A stretch of 64,000 bases of DNA from Herpetosiphon geysericola (lineage in GTDB: Bacteria > Chloroflexota > Chloroflexia > Chloroflexales > Herpetosiphonaceae): assembly GCF_001306135.1 (NCBI RefSeq), contig NZ_LGKP01000035.1, positions 62,001 through 126,000 on the forward strand, read 5' to 3'. The notes under the pieces are model-generated. The model saw only the letters and a program-made list of their open reading frames with translations. It had not been told where the DNA came from and made no database searches. This document shows, in pieces, positions 44,001 through 51,680 of this stretch. The position numbers were made by a program, and so were the translations under genes. Each line of letters starts with the position of its first letter. The stretch's first letter is position 1.

Positions 44001-47000
44001 TCAATCACCATATTTATAATGCCAGCGGGCATGTCATCGCTAATATTAAGGTCAAAGGCATTGCTGTCACTAGTAGCTTGTGGCGAGACTTCAATGCGGT
44101 AGCGCACGGTATCGCCTGCATCAACCCCAACCGCGCTGGTCGTGAGTGCCTTATCAATCGCCAAGAGTGGTTCAACCACGGTAACGCTGGCGGAGTTATT
44201 GTTGTCGCTCAAACCTGGATTAGCAGTTGCATCAACGTCATTGGTTAGCACCGTGCCAGTAACATTGCCAGCAACATCATCGACCGTTGCCTGATAGGTA
44301 ATCGTGAAGCTATCAGTATCTGCAACTGCGGGACTATCGACGTTACCCGGATTAACTACGCTGCTAGCACCGATCGTCAGCACTTGACCGCTTAATGAAA
44401 CGTTCAAGCTAGGAATAGTCATGCCATTGGCATTTTCAACGGCTGCTGAACCTGGTACATAGCTCATGCCAGCGGGCAAGGTATCGACCCATTGCAGATT
44501 ACTGGTCGTGCCTTCAATCACCGTTGTGCTCAAGCGATAGGTAACAGTTGCTCCGACGGCAACATTTGCACCTGGAGCAGCCACGGTTTTGGTAACACTA
44601 AAGCTAGCCGGAATCGTGATGCTTGGCGCAAGATCGGTGGCGGTGTAGCTGGCGCGTTGCACGCTTTCGCTATTGCGCCATACGACAGTGGCTGCATTGG
44701 CAATTGTGCCGCCTGGGCTGACCGTGTTGCGAACTGTGCCGCGCATTACAATCACCAAAACTTGATCGCTCGGCCCGTTGGTATTGAGTGCCAAGTCTAC
44801 TGGGGTGACAGTAACTAAATCGCCGCTGCCATTGATGCTAAAGCTGCTGGCAACATCGGTGTTGGTTGCGCCATCGCTGATCGTGGCACTTTCGATCACC
44901 GTGCCTTGCAGCGCAGCCGGCATATCATCGCTGATATTCAGGCCAAAGGCGTTGGCATTGCTTGCTGCTTGAGGGAAGACTTCAATCCGATAGCGCACGG
45001 TATCAGCAGCATCAACCCCGGCAGTGCTGGTCGTGATGCTCTTATCAATCGACAAGAGTGGCTCACGCACCGTAACACTCACCGAGTTGTTGTTATCGGC
45101 TGCAACGCCATCAGCAGTTGCATCAACATCATTGGCTAATACCGTCCCAGCAACGTTGCCAGGCACATCGTTAACCCGAGCCTGATAGGTAATTGTAAAG
45201 CTATCAGTATCCATAATGTTTGGAGCATCGGAGTTGCCGGGGTTGACGACACTTGCTGTACTAAAGGTCACTACCTGACCGACAGGTGAGACAGTTACGG
45301 TCGCTATGGTCATCCCATTGGCATTGAGTGAGGCTGAACCTGATACATAACTCATCCCAGCAGGTAAGGTATCGACCATCTGAATATTGCTGGTTGTACC
45401 TTCTAAGACCGTGACGGTTAGTTGATAGGTAACAAGACTGCCAATCGTAGGTGTGCTACCTGCAATCACCGATTTAGTCACGGTAAACGGCGCTGGAACC
45501 GTAATATTCGGTGCGGTGCTCGAATCGTTATAATTTGAGCGCTGGAGCGACGTTGCATTACGCCAAGTAATATTGGCAGTATTGGCAATCGTTGAGCCAG
45601 GGGTTACTGCATTGGTAACAACTCCACGCACGATAATCGTCAAGGATTGATCCGTTGGACCATTGGTATTGATATTAAGATTAGTGGCTGTTGTGGTTGA
45701 AAGTTGACCAGAGCCATTGATTGTGAAATTACTGGTCACGTCGGTATTGGTTGCACCGTCGCTGATTGTGGCGGATTCAACCACTGGTGAGCCAAGCACC
45801 GCAGGCAAATTATCAACCACGCTCACATCATAAGCTTGGGCGGTGCTGGCAGCAGTATGGCTAACCCGAATTTGGTAGCGCACCGTATCGCCAGCATCAA
45901 CAGCGGTTGATACGCCAACGATGGTTTTGCTGACATCCAAGAATGGTTCAACAATCGTCAGGTTATGAGTGTTACCATTATCAACTTGGCTTGGGCTGGC
46001 TGAAGCATTGACACTATTGGTCAATACCACGCCGCTGACATTGGCTGGTACATCAAGCACTTTTACTTGATAGGATAAACGGAACACATCGCTATCAGCG
46101 GTTGCACCGTTATCAACATTGCCTGGGTTAACCACACTGCTGGCATTAATCGTCAAGGTTTGGCCGCTAACATTGGCGGTCAAGCCATTGATCGTCATCC
46201 CATTACTATTACTAACGTTAATTGAGCCTGGCACATAACTAGTGTTTGCAGGCAGAGTATCGACAAATTGTAAACTATTGGTCGTGCCTTCAATCACACC
46301 AACATCAAGATGATAGGTAACATCTTGGTTAATCAACGCATTGGTTTCAAGGCTCGATTTGCTGACTGTAAAGGCGCGGGCCATCGTGGCGTTCACATTC
46401 GCGCTGCTGTCACTCAAGCCTGTAACACTGCCAAGTGAGCTGCTATTGCTCCAGGTTGTATTGGCAACATTACCAAAAATTGAGCCGGCAACAGTTGTAT
46501 TGGCAACTTTGGTGTTCAGCACCAAGGTTAATTTTTCGCTGTTGCTGCCGTTGGAGCGGTAGCGTAAGCCAAATGGGGTTAAGGTTGCCAGATCGCCGCT
46601 GCCAACCGAGAGATTACCAGCAACATTAGTACTGGCGGCCCCATCACTAACAATCGCACTGATAATAGTGGGGTTATTCAGTTGGGCTGGTAAATCATCG
46701 GTTAGGTTGAGATTAAAGGCATCGGCCAAACTCAACGAAACCGTATCCGCCCCTTCAACAACTGTGGCATGTTCAACTTCGATTTGATAGGTGAGTGTAT
46801 CAAAGGCATCGAGGTTGGTAATATTGCTGGTGATGGTTTTGCGCACGTTCAGAATTGGCGTAATCAATTGGCCAAAAATTTCTGATTCGCCAGTTGTTTG
46901 CCCATCACGATTATCAACCCCACCCCAAACAACCAAGGTATGGTTGAGGGTCTGGCCCCCGTAGGCAATCCCAATAAAGCCATTGGCAAAGAAATTATCA

Positions 47001-48346
47001 TTGCCATTTGGCCCCATATCGCTGACTTGGACATCATTAGGAGCGAGGCGAGCACCCGTTGCAGCATTAATTTTTTGGGTGAAGATTTCGCGCTCAGTAT
47101 TGCCAGCAGCGCTGGGAGCCATCCAGGCGATGATAAACTGGTTATCACGCGAGTTATAAGTAATGACTGGATCGGTTGAAACGCCCCGGTTGGTTGAGCT
47201 AAGCGCCAACAAACCGCCGCTTAGTACACCAGTTGCCCCATTGACAAGCTGACCATGAACGTTATAGACCGAGTTGGTCACATTATCGCCCGACCAGATC
47301 ACCATGTAGAGATTATTGGTGGGGTTATAGCCAACATTCACATCAAACGAATCTTGATTAGCATTATTGGCGATCAAGAAATCGTCTGCACCAACTTCGG
47401 CCAAACTAGCAGTTAAGCGTTGACCATAGACATCAAAATCGCCGTCAGTGCCGCTATCATCGGAGCGCCAGACAACTAAATATTCATTATTAACACTATT
47501 CCAAACAATATTGGGGTCTTCTGGGCGAAATGTATTATCGCCAGTTGTGCCAACATCGGAGATCTTGACATCGGCGCCAACCTCAACGAGGTTGCCAGCG
47601 CTAAAGCCGAGTAACTGCACATAAATTTCGTACTCGCCATCAACCCGACCGCTAGCTAGATCATCGCCATACCAAACCACCGCATATTGATTGTTGGTAG
47701 CGTTATAGGTAACGGATGGTTCGAAGGCATCAGCTTGACCATCGCCATCATTGCCCATTTGGCTCACTTGGAATGGTGTACCAATTAAGCTTCCATTGGA
47801 TGCAACGCGCTGGGCAAAGATTTCTCCTTCATAGTTAATCCCAGCAGTAGCTTGATCATCACCTTCAAAAATGACTAAATATTCATTGTTAACGCTATTC
47901 CAAACCACTTGCGGTTTGCTGTAAGCATCATTTGGATCAACATCATCGGCAATTAAAAAGTCATTGGTGCCAATTTCAAGCCCGGTTACTGCATCGATCA
48001 ATTGACCATGCAAGTTTAACGAGTTAGGGGCAGTTTCTAAGCCTTCCCACACCAAAAGATATTGGCTATCGGTGGCGTTATAGGCAACCACAGGGTTCAC
48101 AGCAATGCTACCATCAGCATTGCCCAGCCCGCCCATATCGCTCAACAACACATCGTTGGAGCCGAGGAGTGGCGCAGCCATGGGGCGTTCAGCAGACGTT
48201 TGGGCTTGCTGCACAGGCTTTGGAGCGGCAAAGGCTCCACTTCCTTGCAGCACAAACAGCACTCCAGCAAGGAGTGCCGCTACCACAGCAGAAAGTCGAG
48301 ATTGTTTCAACACAGCGGGATACCTTTCTGTTTGGGTTACCTTCAT
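38099..48346 (-). CDS. Giant secreted repeat protein (propeller, tandem DUF11-like units, Calx-beta, CARDB-like)
   Basis: A 3,415-residue protein. A signal peptide ends near residue 42 (GSGAFAAPKP). Residues about 50-490 hold seven repeats of the form YNxxxNxYLVVWxxDD, suggesting a seven-bladed propeller. Eight tandem units of roughly 280-300 residues follow (starting near 495, 800, 1095, 1390, 1685, 1980, 2270 and 2555). Each unit has a first half (VRYRIEV, TISDGATNTDV) and a second half (VIEGTTSNLQWVDTLPAGMSY, SGQTLTIAASSVVNPGN). Shorter DUF11-like domains occupy 2860-3125, then a Calx-beta domain (3129-3235) and a CARDB-like C-terminus. No LPXTG, membrane anchor or transporter tail is seen. 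The ATG at 48346 overlaps the preceding stop (TGATG), with no clear ribosome site, so expression depends on that gene. A surface fibre or sheath component is inferred. Confidence 0.88.
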   Translation of the reverse strand: MKVTQTERYPAVLKQSRLSAVVAALLAGVLFVLQGSGAFAAPKPVQQAQTSAERPMAAPLLGSNDVLLSDMGGLGNADGSIAVNPVVAYNATDSQYLLVWEGLETAPNSLNLHGQLIDAVTGLEIGTNDFLIADDVDPNDAYSKPQVVWNSVNNEYLVIFEGDDQATAGINYEGEIFAQRVASNGSLIGTPFQVSQMGNDGDGQADAFEPSVTYNATNNQYAVVWYGDDLASGRVDGEYEIYVQLLGFSAGNLVEVGADVKISDVGTTGDNTFRPEDPNIVWNSVNNEYLVVWRSDDSGTDGDFDVYGQRLTASLAEVGADDFLIANNANQDSFDVNVGYNPTNNLYMVIWSGDNVTNSVYNVHGQLVNGATGVLSGGLLALSSTNRGVSTDPVITYNSRDNQFIIAWMAPSAAGNTEREIFTQKINAATGARLAPNDVQVSDMGPNGNDNFFANGFIGIAYGGQTLNHTLVVWGGVDNRDGQTTGESEIFGQLITPILNVRKTITSNITNLDAFDTLTYQIEVEHATVVEGADTVSLSLADAFNLNLTDDLPAQLNNPTIISAIVSDGAASTNVAGNLSVGSGDLATLTPFGLRYRSNGSNSEKLTLVLNTKVANTTVAGSIFGNVANTTWSNSSSLGSVTGLSDSSANVNATMARAFTVSKSSLETNALINQDVTYHLDVGVIEGTTNSLQFVDTLPANTSYVPGSINVSNSNGMTINGLTANVSGQTLTINASSVVNPGNVDNGATADSDVFRLSYQVKVLDVPANVSGVVLTNSVNASASPSQVDNGNTHNLTIVEPFLDVSKTIVGVSTAVDAGDTVRYQIRVSHTAASTAQAYDVSVVDNLPAVLGSPVVESATISDGATNTDVTSNFTINGSGQLSTTTATNLNINTNGPTDQSLTIIVRGVVTNAVTPGSTIANTANITWRNATSLQRSNYNDSSTAPNITVPAPFTVTKSVIAGSTPTIGSLVTYQLTVTVLEGTTSNIQMVDTLPAGMSYVSGSASLNANGMTIATVTVSPVGQVVTFSTASVVNPGNSDAPNIMDTDSFTITYQARVNDVPGNVAGTVLANDVDATADGVAADNNNSVSVTVREPLLSIDKSITTSTAGVDAADTVRYRIEVFPQAASNANAFGLNISDDMPAALQGTVIESATISDGATNTDVASSFSINGSGDLVTVTPVDLALNTNGPSDQVLVIVMRGTVRNTVSPGGTIANAATVVWRNSESVQRASYTATDLAPSITIPASFSVTKTVAAPGANVAVGATVTYRLSTTVIEGTTSNLQWVDTLPAGMSYVPGSAAVENANGMTIPSLNVSLSGQVLTIGASSVVNPGNVDSPAVADTDSFTITYQATVDDVAGNVTGTVLTNDVDATANPGLSDNNNSASVTVVEPLLAIDKALTTSAVGVDAGDTVRYRIEVSPQATSDSNAFDLNISDDMPAGIINMVIESATISDGATNTDVASSFSINGSGDLVTLTPPDLLLNTNGANDQRLTIVVAGQVRNQINPGGAIANSATVVWSNSAGVQRANYTATDLAPSITIPASFSVTKTVAAPGPEVGAGATVTYRLTTSLIEGTTNNLQWVDTLPAGMSYVPASAVVENANGMTVNGFAVNLSGQVLTLSASSVTNPGNVDNAAAVDTDSFTITYQATVAGNATSGTPLTNDVDASADPGLSDINNQVTVTVVEPELNISKTINSVTTGIDAGDEVAYFIKVQPTTTSGANATSVMITDTLPSQLTATSILSATISDGATTTNVAGNFTIVGGQLRTTGNLGLDLNTNGTNDQVLTLMVRGLVADSTTPLSTISNTADLTWRNPGGIFNANYNDSATAPTINVASSWVVGKFIVPPTTQVSIGQVVTYTVSTTVIEGTTLNPVWVDTIPTGMTYVPGSAQISNANGVTLNDFNVALSGQTLTISATSIVNPGNTNNAGNVDIDTFLMTYQVVVDTVAGGTVLTNDLDSSASPSLVDNNNQVSVTVVEPTLSVVKTITTATGGVDAGDTVRYQIRVAHVPSSNNNATSVLLTDTLPLQLQNLTLVSAIVSDGATSTNVSGNFSLSGGVLSVTGNIDLLINTNGSNDQVLTVVVQGTVADSVTPAATLSNSATTTWANASGVSRPVYTATGAAPTITVPSVWSVTKAISPAATTVSPGQVVEYTLTTTVLEGTTNNAQWLDTLPVGMSYVPGSAQVLAANGMTINGFNASVSGQTLTIAASSVVNPGNVNNAAATDSDSFVIRYQASVDSDVSLGTTLTNDVDASADPSLSDNNNAVSVSVREPSLTINVGQSSDAQLEAGDPITFTVTINNPAGANAQVANTVAITSSFTSNLSNLNLVDVQQTGGATGGSFAIVGNNLATNTPATMPIGSQIILTIRAQVNNTAAPASLASMQSGVTWRNAADVSLPRYAKSASANATIASFFAATKALVPAASTVSAGQTVTYTLEVEVIEGSTSNIVLTDTLPVGMSYEVGSGAILSNGGITLNNFTVTSVGQNIIFQVNPATNPGSYPGAGLDTDSFTLVYRATVGQNVASGTVLSNEVDATASPNLSDNDNSVSVTVVEPALAINLSKLTADGGLDAADKIRQQVVISHTNSSLASAYDVDLNVDLPASFGTPALISAIVSDGATSTNFSGNLGFDANGDLINTGNINLLINTNGSNDQRLTVIVEYTLPNSINQGATATSQGSITWKNASNTQLPSFTDSSNVLDYSVATSFALEKAVASTSISETVGNQVTFGEVVTYVLTTTVLEGTTNNLSFVDTLPVGLTYVAGSASVANANGITVNGLTANLSGQTLTIAASSVVNPGNVNAANAIDSDSFTITYQATVNGSSSVVRGAKLLNSVDGSADPSLTDTLNTATVDVAEPTLTIVKAVDDSTPDFGQVLDYTLTLEHTAQSNSIAYDLLVEDSLPTGLSAVAGSLSVISGPAPTSFVINGSTIEATFASFATGSTTVLGYQARVASPPALAIGASLVNEVDLTWTSAQGTVSLERSYDTSDAATVTVTSVDLAISKQVTPQLATPGTPVTFTINLTNTGNLQTSNIVLTDIVSPLLTNVTISSQGLTITDTGANPRYVWTVNDLPAGASGSIQVSGIISPSLASDTTLVNNVSVSDDIDQLLANNTASAIVAIVVPRVNFSLANYEVVEATGSATVTVQLNAPNPNSAVQVNFATSNGTANLSDYTPVTQTLTIPRGQTSVQVVVPIINDSTYELSETIVLSLSNPVGTAFGTPITSTITIINDDRAVVYIPMVMKPALVDLVVDTIQVVNGTVRVTIRNAGTEPLAGGYWVDAYINPTQAPTAVNQPWNSLGNFGMAWAIPTNAPALAPNASLTLISGGQYYRSDLSFVPAGQLNAGSRIYAQADSYGLTNYGAILETHEIYGGTYNNIRGPYIVPSTTNLVFAEQRPSTPEDLTGVPERPASR

Positions 48347-49473
48347 CAGACACACAAATAGGAGTTGAGCCAGCCACTGCGCGGCGCTTGTTCAATGGTG
48401 CGAAGCAGTGGATTAAGATCAAGCGTCGCAAGCTCAAGCGCGATAACTTGGTTGCTGGTTTGATCGGTTGGATGAGCTTGAATAAGGTACAACTGTGGCA
48501 CACTGGTTTGTTGGCTTGAATAACGTTCGATTGAGCCACGTGGGGTCGTCCAGGCTGCCTTGCTCAGTGCTTGCAACAGCCCTTGATCATCGGAATTGGG
48601 CGACTCAAGCAGGGCCTGAGCTAGGCAAGCTCCGGCTTCTAGGCCTAAAAGCTGTGCTAATGCTTCAAATGGGTTTGTTGCTGCATTCGCTGACCAAAGG
48701 AGATCTGGATGCCATGGCAAACAGGTGGTTAGGGCTAGTTGTGAGCGTCGCTCAGGCTCGATTTCAAACCAAACCATCGGACTAACGACTAACGATCGTT
48801 TGCCAAGCAATGGACTATCCGCCCACGCCGCTAGAAATTGTTTTGCCTCAGGGCCGCATGCTGTATAAAAGAGCAGCTCGCTAGGGGTTTCTGCCAAATA
48901 ATGCCAAAGCGGCGCAAAATTGCCGCGATCGGGCGGAACATGACTCAGGTAGTGGCCAACTGCCTCGCCGCCGGCATGGTTAAACCCCTCCAAAAGGGCA
49001 TAATGCAGGTCGTAACCACTATCGTAGTGGCTCAGCGCATGGACTGTGGTGCGGCTCGGATGTTCCGCCGCCCAACGCCCAAGCGCATAGTGGGCCTGCC
49101 ATAACCCCAAACTGTGTTGAACAATCCACGGATGCTGTTCGCTCGTGCGTGGAATATTTTCACCAAGGTTGACGACCAGCGTTGGGCGTGGCATGCGCTC
49201 CAAAAATGGCGTAATGTATTCAATTAAGCCACTTTGCAGCCACAGCACTAAAATATCAACATGGCGATTGCCGAGCAATTGTTGGATTTTTTGCTCAAGC
49301 AGAATCACCCCAGCGCCAACTTCTTCAACAACCACATGAACATCCTTGATCATGCCATCGTGAAGGCTGGGAGCTAGAGCGCTACGCAAGCCTTGCTCAA
49401 ATTGCTCGGCGATCGCTGATCGATCGACTGCGAAAGGGACGAGCATACCAATACCCAAACGCTGATTATTCAT
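48346..49473 (-). CDS. Periplasmic-binding-protein-like protein without signal peptide
   Basis: A 375-residue alpha/beta protein starting directly in the fold (NNQRLGIGMLVPFAVDRSAIAEQFEQGL). Its two-lobed pattern (DILVLWLQSGLIEYITPFL, TTVHALSHYDSGYDLHYALLEGF, LLFYTACGPEAKQFLAAW) resembles type I periplasmic-binding or branched-chain amino-acid receptor folds. It has no signal peptide, so it would stay in the cytoplasm unless exported another way. It shares layout with the Tat-exported gene at 51681-52832 of the same operon. It is coupled to the giant gene by a one-base stop/start overlap and lies 20 bases after collar protein 3. Confidence 0.65.
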   Translation of the reverse strand: MNNQRLGIGMLVPFAVDRSAIAEQFEQGLRSALAPSLHDGMIKDVHVVVEEVGAGVILLEQKIQQLLGNRHVDILVLWLQSGLIEYITPFLERMPRPTLVVNLGENIPRTSEQHPWIVQHSLGLWQAHYALGRWAAEHPSRTTVHALSHYDSGYDLHYALLEGFNHAGGEAVGHYLSHVPPDRGNFAPLWHYLAETPSELLFYTACGPEAKQFLAAWADSPLLGKRSLVVSPMVWFEIEPERRSQLALTTCLPWHPDLLWSANAATNPFEALAQLLGLEAGACLAQALLESPNSDDQGLLQALSKAAWTTPRGSIERYSSQQTSVPQLYLIQAHPTDQTSNQVIALELATLDLNPLLRTIEQAPRSGWLNSYLCV

Positions 49474-49493
49474 TCCTTTAAATCCTCAACCTA

Positions 49494-49991
49494 TTAAGTC
49501 TGCGATGGGAAGATGCCTTGGAGGGCAATACAGAAACTGATCGTTAAAAATGGAGCCATATTCAGGTGGGCTTGGCTGCCACCCACACTACTTACTGCTA
49601 AACCGCTCAATGCCCCAGTGGGCTGGGCGTTAGTATAGCCATTGACCCCACTTGAACGAGCAGGCGGATAGCCACTACCGCTATTGGCTGGCTGGTTTGA
49701 AGCAGCTACGGTGTGGTTGTGCGTTGGTAGTTCGCTTAATGTCAAGGTATGGGCTTGTTCGCCCGCCCGTTCGCCTAAAGTATGCCCATTGCCCATATGG
49801 ATCGGAATCCGCCCACGCAAATCGGGCAAGCCAAAATTGACGCGACCATCGCCGCCATAGGTTGTGCCTAATAACGAAAATAAGGCTTGATTTTGATTAA
49901 TTGGCAATAATTGACCATTACACAAAGCCCAACCCTTGGGGGCAAATACGAACGAAAATAGGCGAATTTCGGCTAAAAATGGTTCTGCCAT
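49494..49991 (-). CDS. Phage-tail-collar domain protein (MdpB/microcystin-dependent type), copy 3
   Basis: A 165-residue protein. The N-terminus MAEPFLAEIRLFSFVFAPKG is followed by WALCNGQLLPINQNQALFSLLGTTYGGDG and LPDLRGRIPIHMGNGHTLGE, the tail-collar signature. The middle (ELPTHNHTV) and the C-terminus (HLNMAPFLTISFCIALQGIFP) are shared by all three paralogues here. In phages such domains cap or anchor tail fibres; in chromosomes homologues are called microcystin-dependent protein. No phage genes are adjacent. No signal peptide. Gap to copy 2 is 44 bases. Confidence 0.9.
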   Translation of the reverse strand: MAEPFLAEIRLFSFVFAPKGWALCNGQLLPINQNQALFSLLGTTYGGDGRVNFGLPDLRGRIPIHMGNGHTLGERAGEQAHTLTLSELPTHNHTVAASNQPANSGSGYPPARSSGVNGYTNAQPTGALSGLAVSSVGGSQAHLNMAPFLTISFCIALQGIFPSQT

Positions 49992-50035
49992 ATCAATGTC
50001 ATCCTTTTAAATAGCTGGATGCCGATCGTTCGAAC

Positions 50036-50551
50036 TTAGGTTCGTGGTGGGTAGACCCCTTGTAAGGCGATAATAAAATTTAGGGTTAGATAGGGCTGCA
50101 TATTATTATGCGGTTGGTTATTGCCAGTAAGCCCAAGGGCTGTTTGGGATAATGTGGTATCAGGTGTCTTGCGAAAGGCATCAGTGGATTCGCTTGCCCC
50201 TAAAACATTACTCACTGGATTTGGGTTATTGCCATCTATTGGTACAAAGTTTAGGGTGTGATTATGGCTGGGGATTTCACTTTGAAGTAAGGTTACTGTT
50301 TCCACCCCGTTCGTTTCACCGAGTGACCGTGGGGATAAGCCAGGGCCTTGGCCTTGATGCTGGGGTCCCATGCCTTGAAAATTAGGCAGGGCAAAGTTGC
50401 TTTTGCCATTACCACCATAGGTTGTACCTAATAACGAAAACAAAGCAGTATTTTGCGAAAGTGGCAACAGCTGACCATCACAAAAAGCCCAGCCGCGGGG
50501 TGCAAAGTTGAATCCGACAATCCGAATTTCAGCAACAAATGGGTCTGCCAT
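50036..50551 (-). CDS. Phage-tail-collar domain protein (MdpB type), copy 2
   Basis: A 171-residue paralogue: MADPFVAEIRIVGFNFAPRG, WAFCDGQLLPLSQNTALFSLLGTTYGGNG, LPNFQGMGPQHQGQGPGLS, and HNHTLNFV. The Gly-Arg of the usual LPDLRGR is changed here to LPNFQGM, so the ligand-facing loop differs from copies 1 and 3. The C-terminus (NNMQPYLTLNFIIALQGVYP) is conserved. Start ATG 50551 with GAGG upstream. It is the middle gene of the collar triplet. Confidence 0.9.
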   Translation of the reverse strand: MADPFVAEIRIVGFNFAPRGWAFCDGQLLPLSQNTALFSLLGTTYGGNGKSNFALPNFQGMGPQHQGQGPGLSPRSLGETNGVETVTLLQSEIPSHNHTLNFVPIDGNNPNPVSNVLGASESTDAFRKTPDTTLSQTALGLTGNNQPHNNMQPYLTLNFIIALQGVYPPRT

Positions 50552-50605
50552 ACAAGCACCTCAATAACTACATCTACTTAACGATTCAAGCCCAGCTTTT
50601 TTCGC

Positions 50606-51118
50606 CTAGGTTGGTGATGGGAAGATGCCAAACAATGAAATGATAAAATCAACGACCAAATAGGGTTGCATATTGTAATGGGGCTGTGAACCACCAACGA
50701 GGCTCAGCGTATTGGAGGCAAACGGCGAAAGATCACCAGAGCTTGCCCCTGCCACATAGAGGTTGGTTGAGCCAGCCGTAGCCCAAATGGCGTTTTGCGG
50801 AATATTGGTTGTGCCATTATTGTTGGTTGCAAATGATACGTGGGTATGATTAGGAATTTGTTGCATGATGAGGGTTACTTCTTCAACCCCCCCGGTTTCA
50901 GCCAAAACGAAGCCATTGCCTTGGTGCAACGGGAACCGCCCACGTAAATCGGGCAAAGCAAAGGTTTCTTGTCCATCACCGCCATAGGTTGTGCCAATTA
51001 ATTGAAAGAGCGTTTCATACTCTGAGATAGGTAATAACTGCCCCTCGCAGAACATCCAGCCAGCTGGGGCAAAATTGCCTGCAAACATACGAATTTCACC
51101 GACATACGGTTGTGCCAT
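50606..51118 (-). CDS. Phage-tail-collar domain protein (MdpB type), copy 1
   Basis: A 170-residue paralogue: MAQPYVGEIRMFAGNFAPAG, WMFCEGQLLPISEYETLFQLIGTTYGGDG, LPDLRGRFPLHQGNGFVLAE, and PNHTHVSFAT. The C-terminus is HYNMQPYLVVDFIISLFGIFP. ATG 51118 was chosen because GGAGG is seven bases upstream; a longer frame to 51208 would overlap the GNAT gene. First of three collar genes, 17 bases after the GNAT gene. Confidence 0.9.
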   Translation of the reverse strand: MAQPYVGEIRMFAGNFAPAGWMFCEGQLLPISEYETLFQLIGTTYGGDGQETFALPDLRGRFPLHQGNGFVLAETGGVEEVTLIMQQIPNHTHVSFATNNNGTTNIPQNAIWATAGSTNLYVAGASSGDLSPFASNTLSLVGGSQPHYNMQPYLVVDFIISLFGIFPSPT

Positions 51119-51135
51119 GAGCGATCCTCCAAAAA

Positions 51136-51618
51136 CTAAGGCCGCCATTCCATTTCGGTGTACATACTCAAGCCACCGACAGCTTGAAATCCCAAGCGTT
51201 TGTACCAAGCACTTACGCGCAGATTTTCTTTATAGACATACAAGCGAACAGGACGTTGACTGGCTTTGGCTTGGGCCAAAAACAATTCAAGCAATTTGCT
51301 ACCGATGCCTCGCCCACGAAACTGCGGCAAGATCGTTATATCTAAAACGCGCATCAGGCTTGAACTTTGAAATGTGTACCAGTCGCCAATTGCTTGCTGT
51401 TTGTGTTGAATAATTTGAAAGCTCGCATCGGGGTAGTGTTGCAGATAGTGGGTGTGCTGAGCATGATATTGCATGCTGATAAACTCAGCCTTGCGTAGAT
51501 CATCCCAATCAACGCGAGCCATTTCGGCGGCGCGCGTCGAGGCATACAAATTAAGCAGCAGTGACTCATCCTTCGGCGTCACTGCCCGCAGACTCAGCGG
51601 GGCTGCTAATCCAATCAT
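51136..51618 (-). CDS. GNAT family N-acetyltransferase
   Basis: A 160-residue acetyltransferase with the acetyl-CoA motif A, ILPQFRGRGIGSKLLELFLAQA, then RLYVYKENLRVSAWYKRLGFQ (motif B). Residues PKDESLLLNLYASTRAAEM at the N-terminus are typical of small GNATs acting on amines of proteins, amino acids or sugars. Its place directly ahead of three collar genes and in the same operon suggests it modifies a component of that system. AAGGAG precedes the ATG. Confidence 0.88.
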   Translation of the reverse strand: MIGLAAPLSLRAVTPKDESLLLNLYASTRAAEMARVDWDDLRKAEFISMQYHAQHTHYLQHYPDASFQIIQHKQQAIGDWYTFQSSSLMRVLDITILPQFRGRGIGSKLLELFLAQAKASQRPVRLYVYKENLRVSAWYKRLGFQAVGGLSMYTEMEWRP

Positions 51619-51680
51619 CGGTGATCTCCTTCAGCACACCAAACCTTAGTCGATTAAGCGAACCGCAGCTTTAGCCATTA

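Noticed and set aside
38456..48368. Many open frames antisense to the giant gene
   Set aside because: They are by-products of the repetitive sense codons, lack ribosome sites and show the same repeat periodicity as the real gene.
49494..51118. Possible prophage remnant because of tail-collar proteins
   Set aside because: No integrase, terminase, capsid, tail-tube or lysis gene is near, and the collar genes sit in an operon with GNAT and surface-protein genes.
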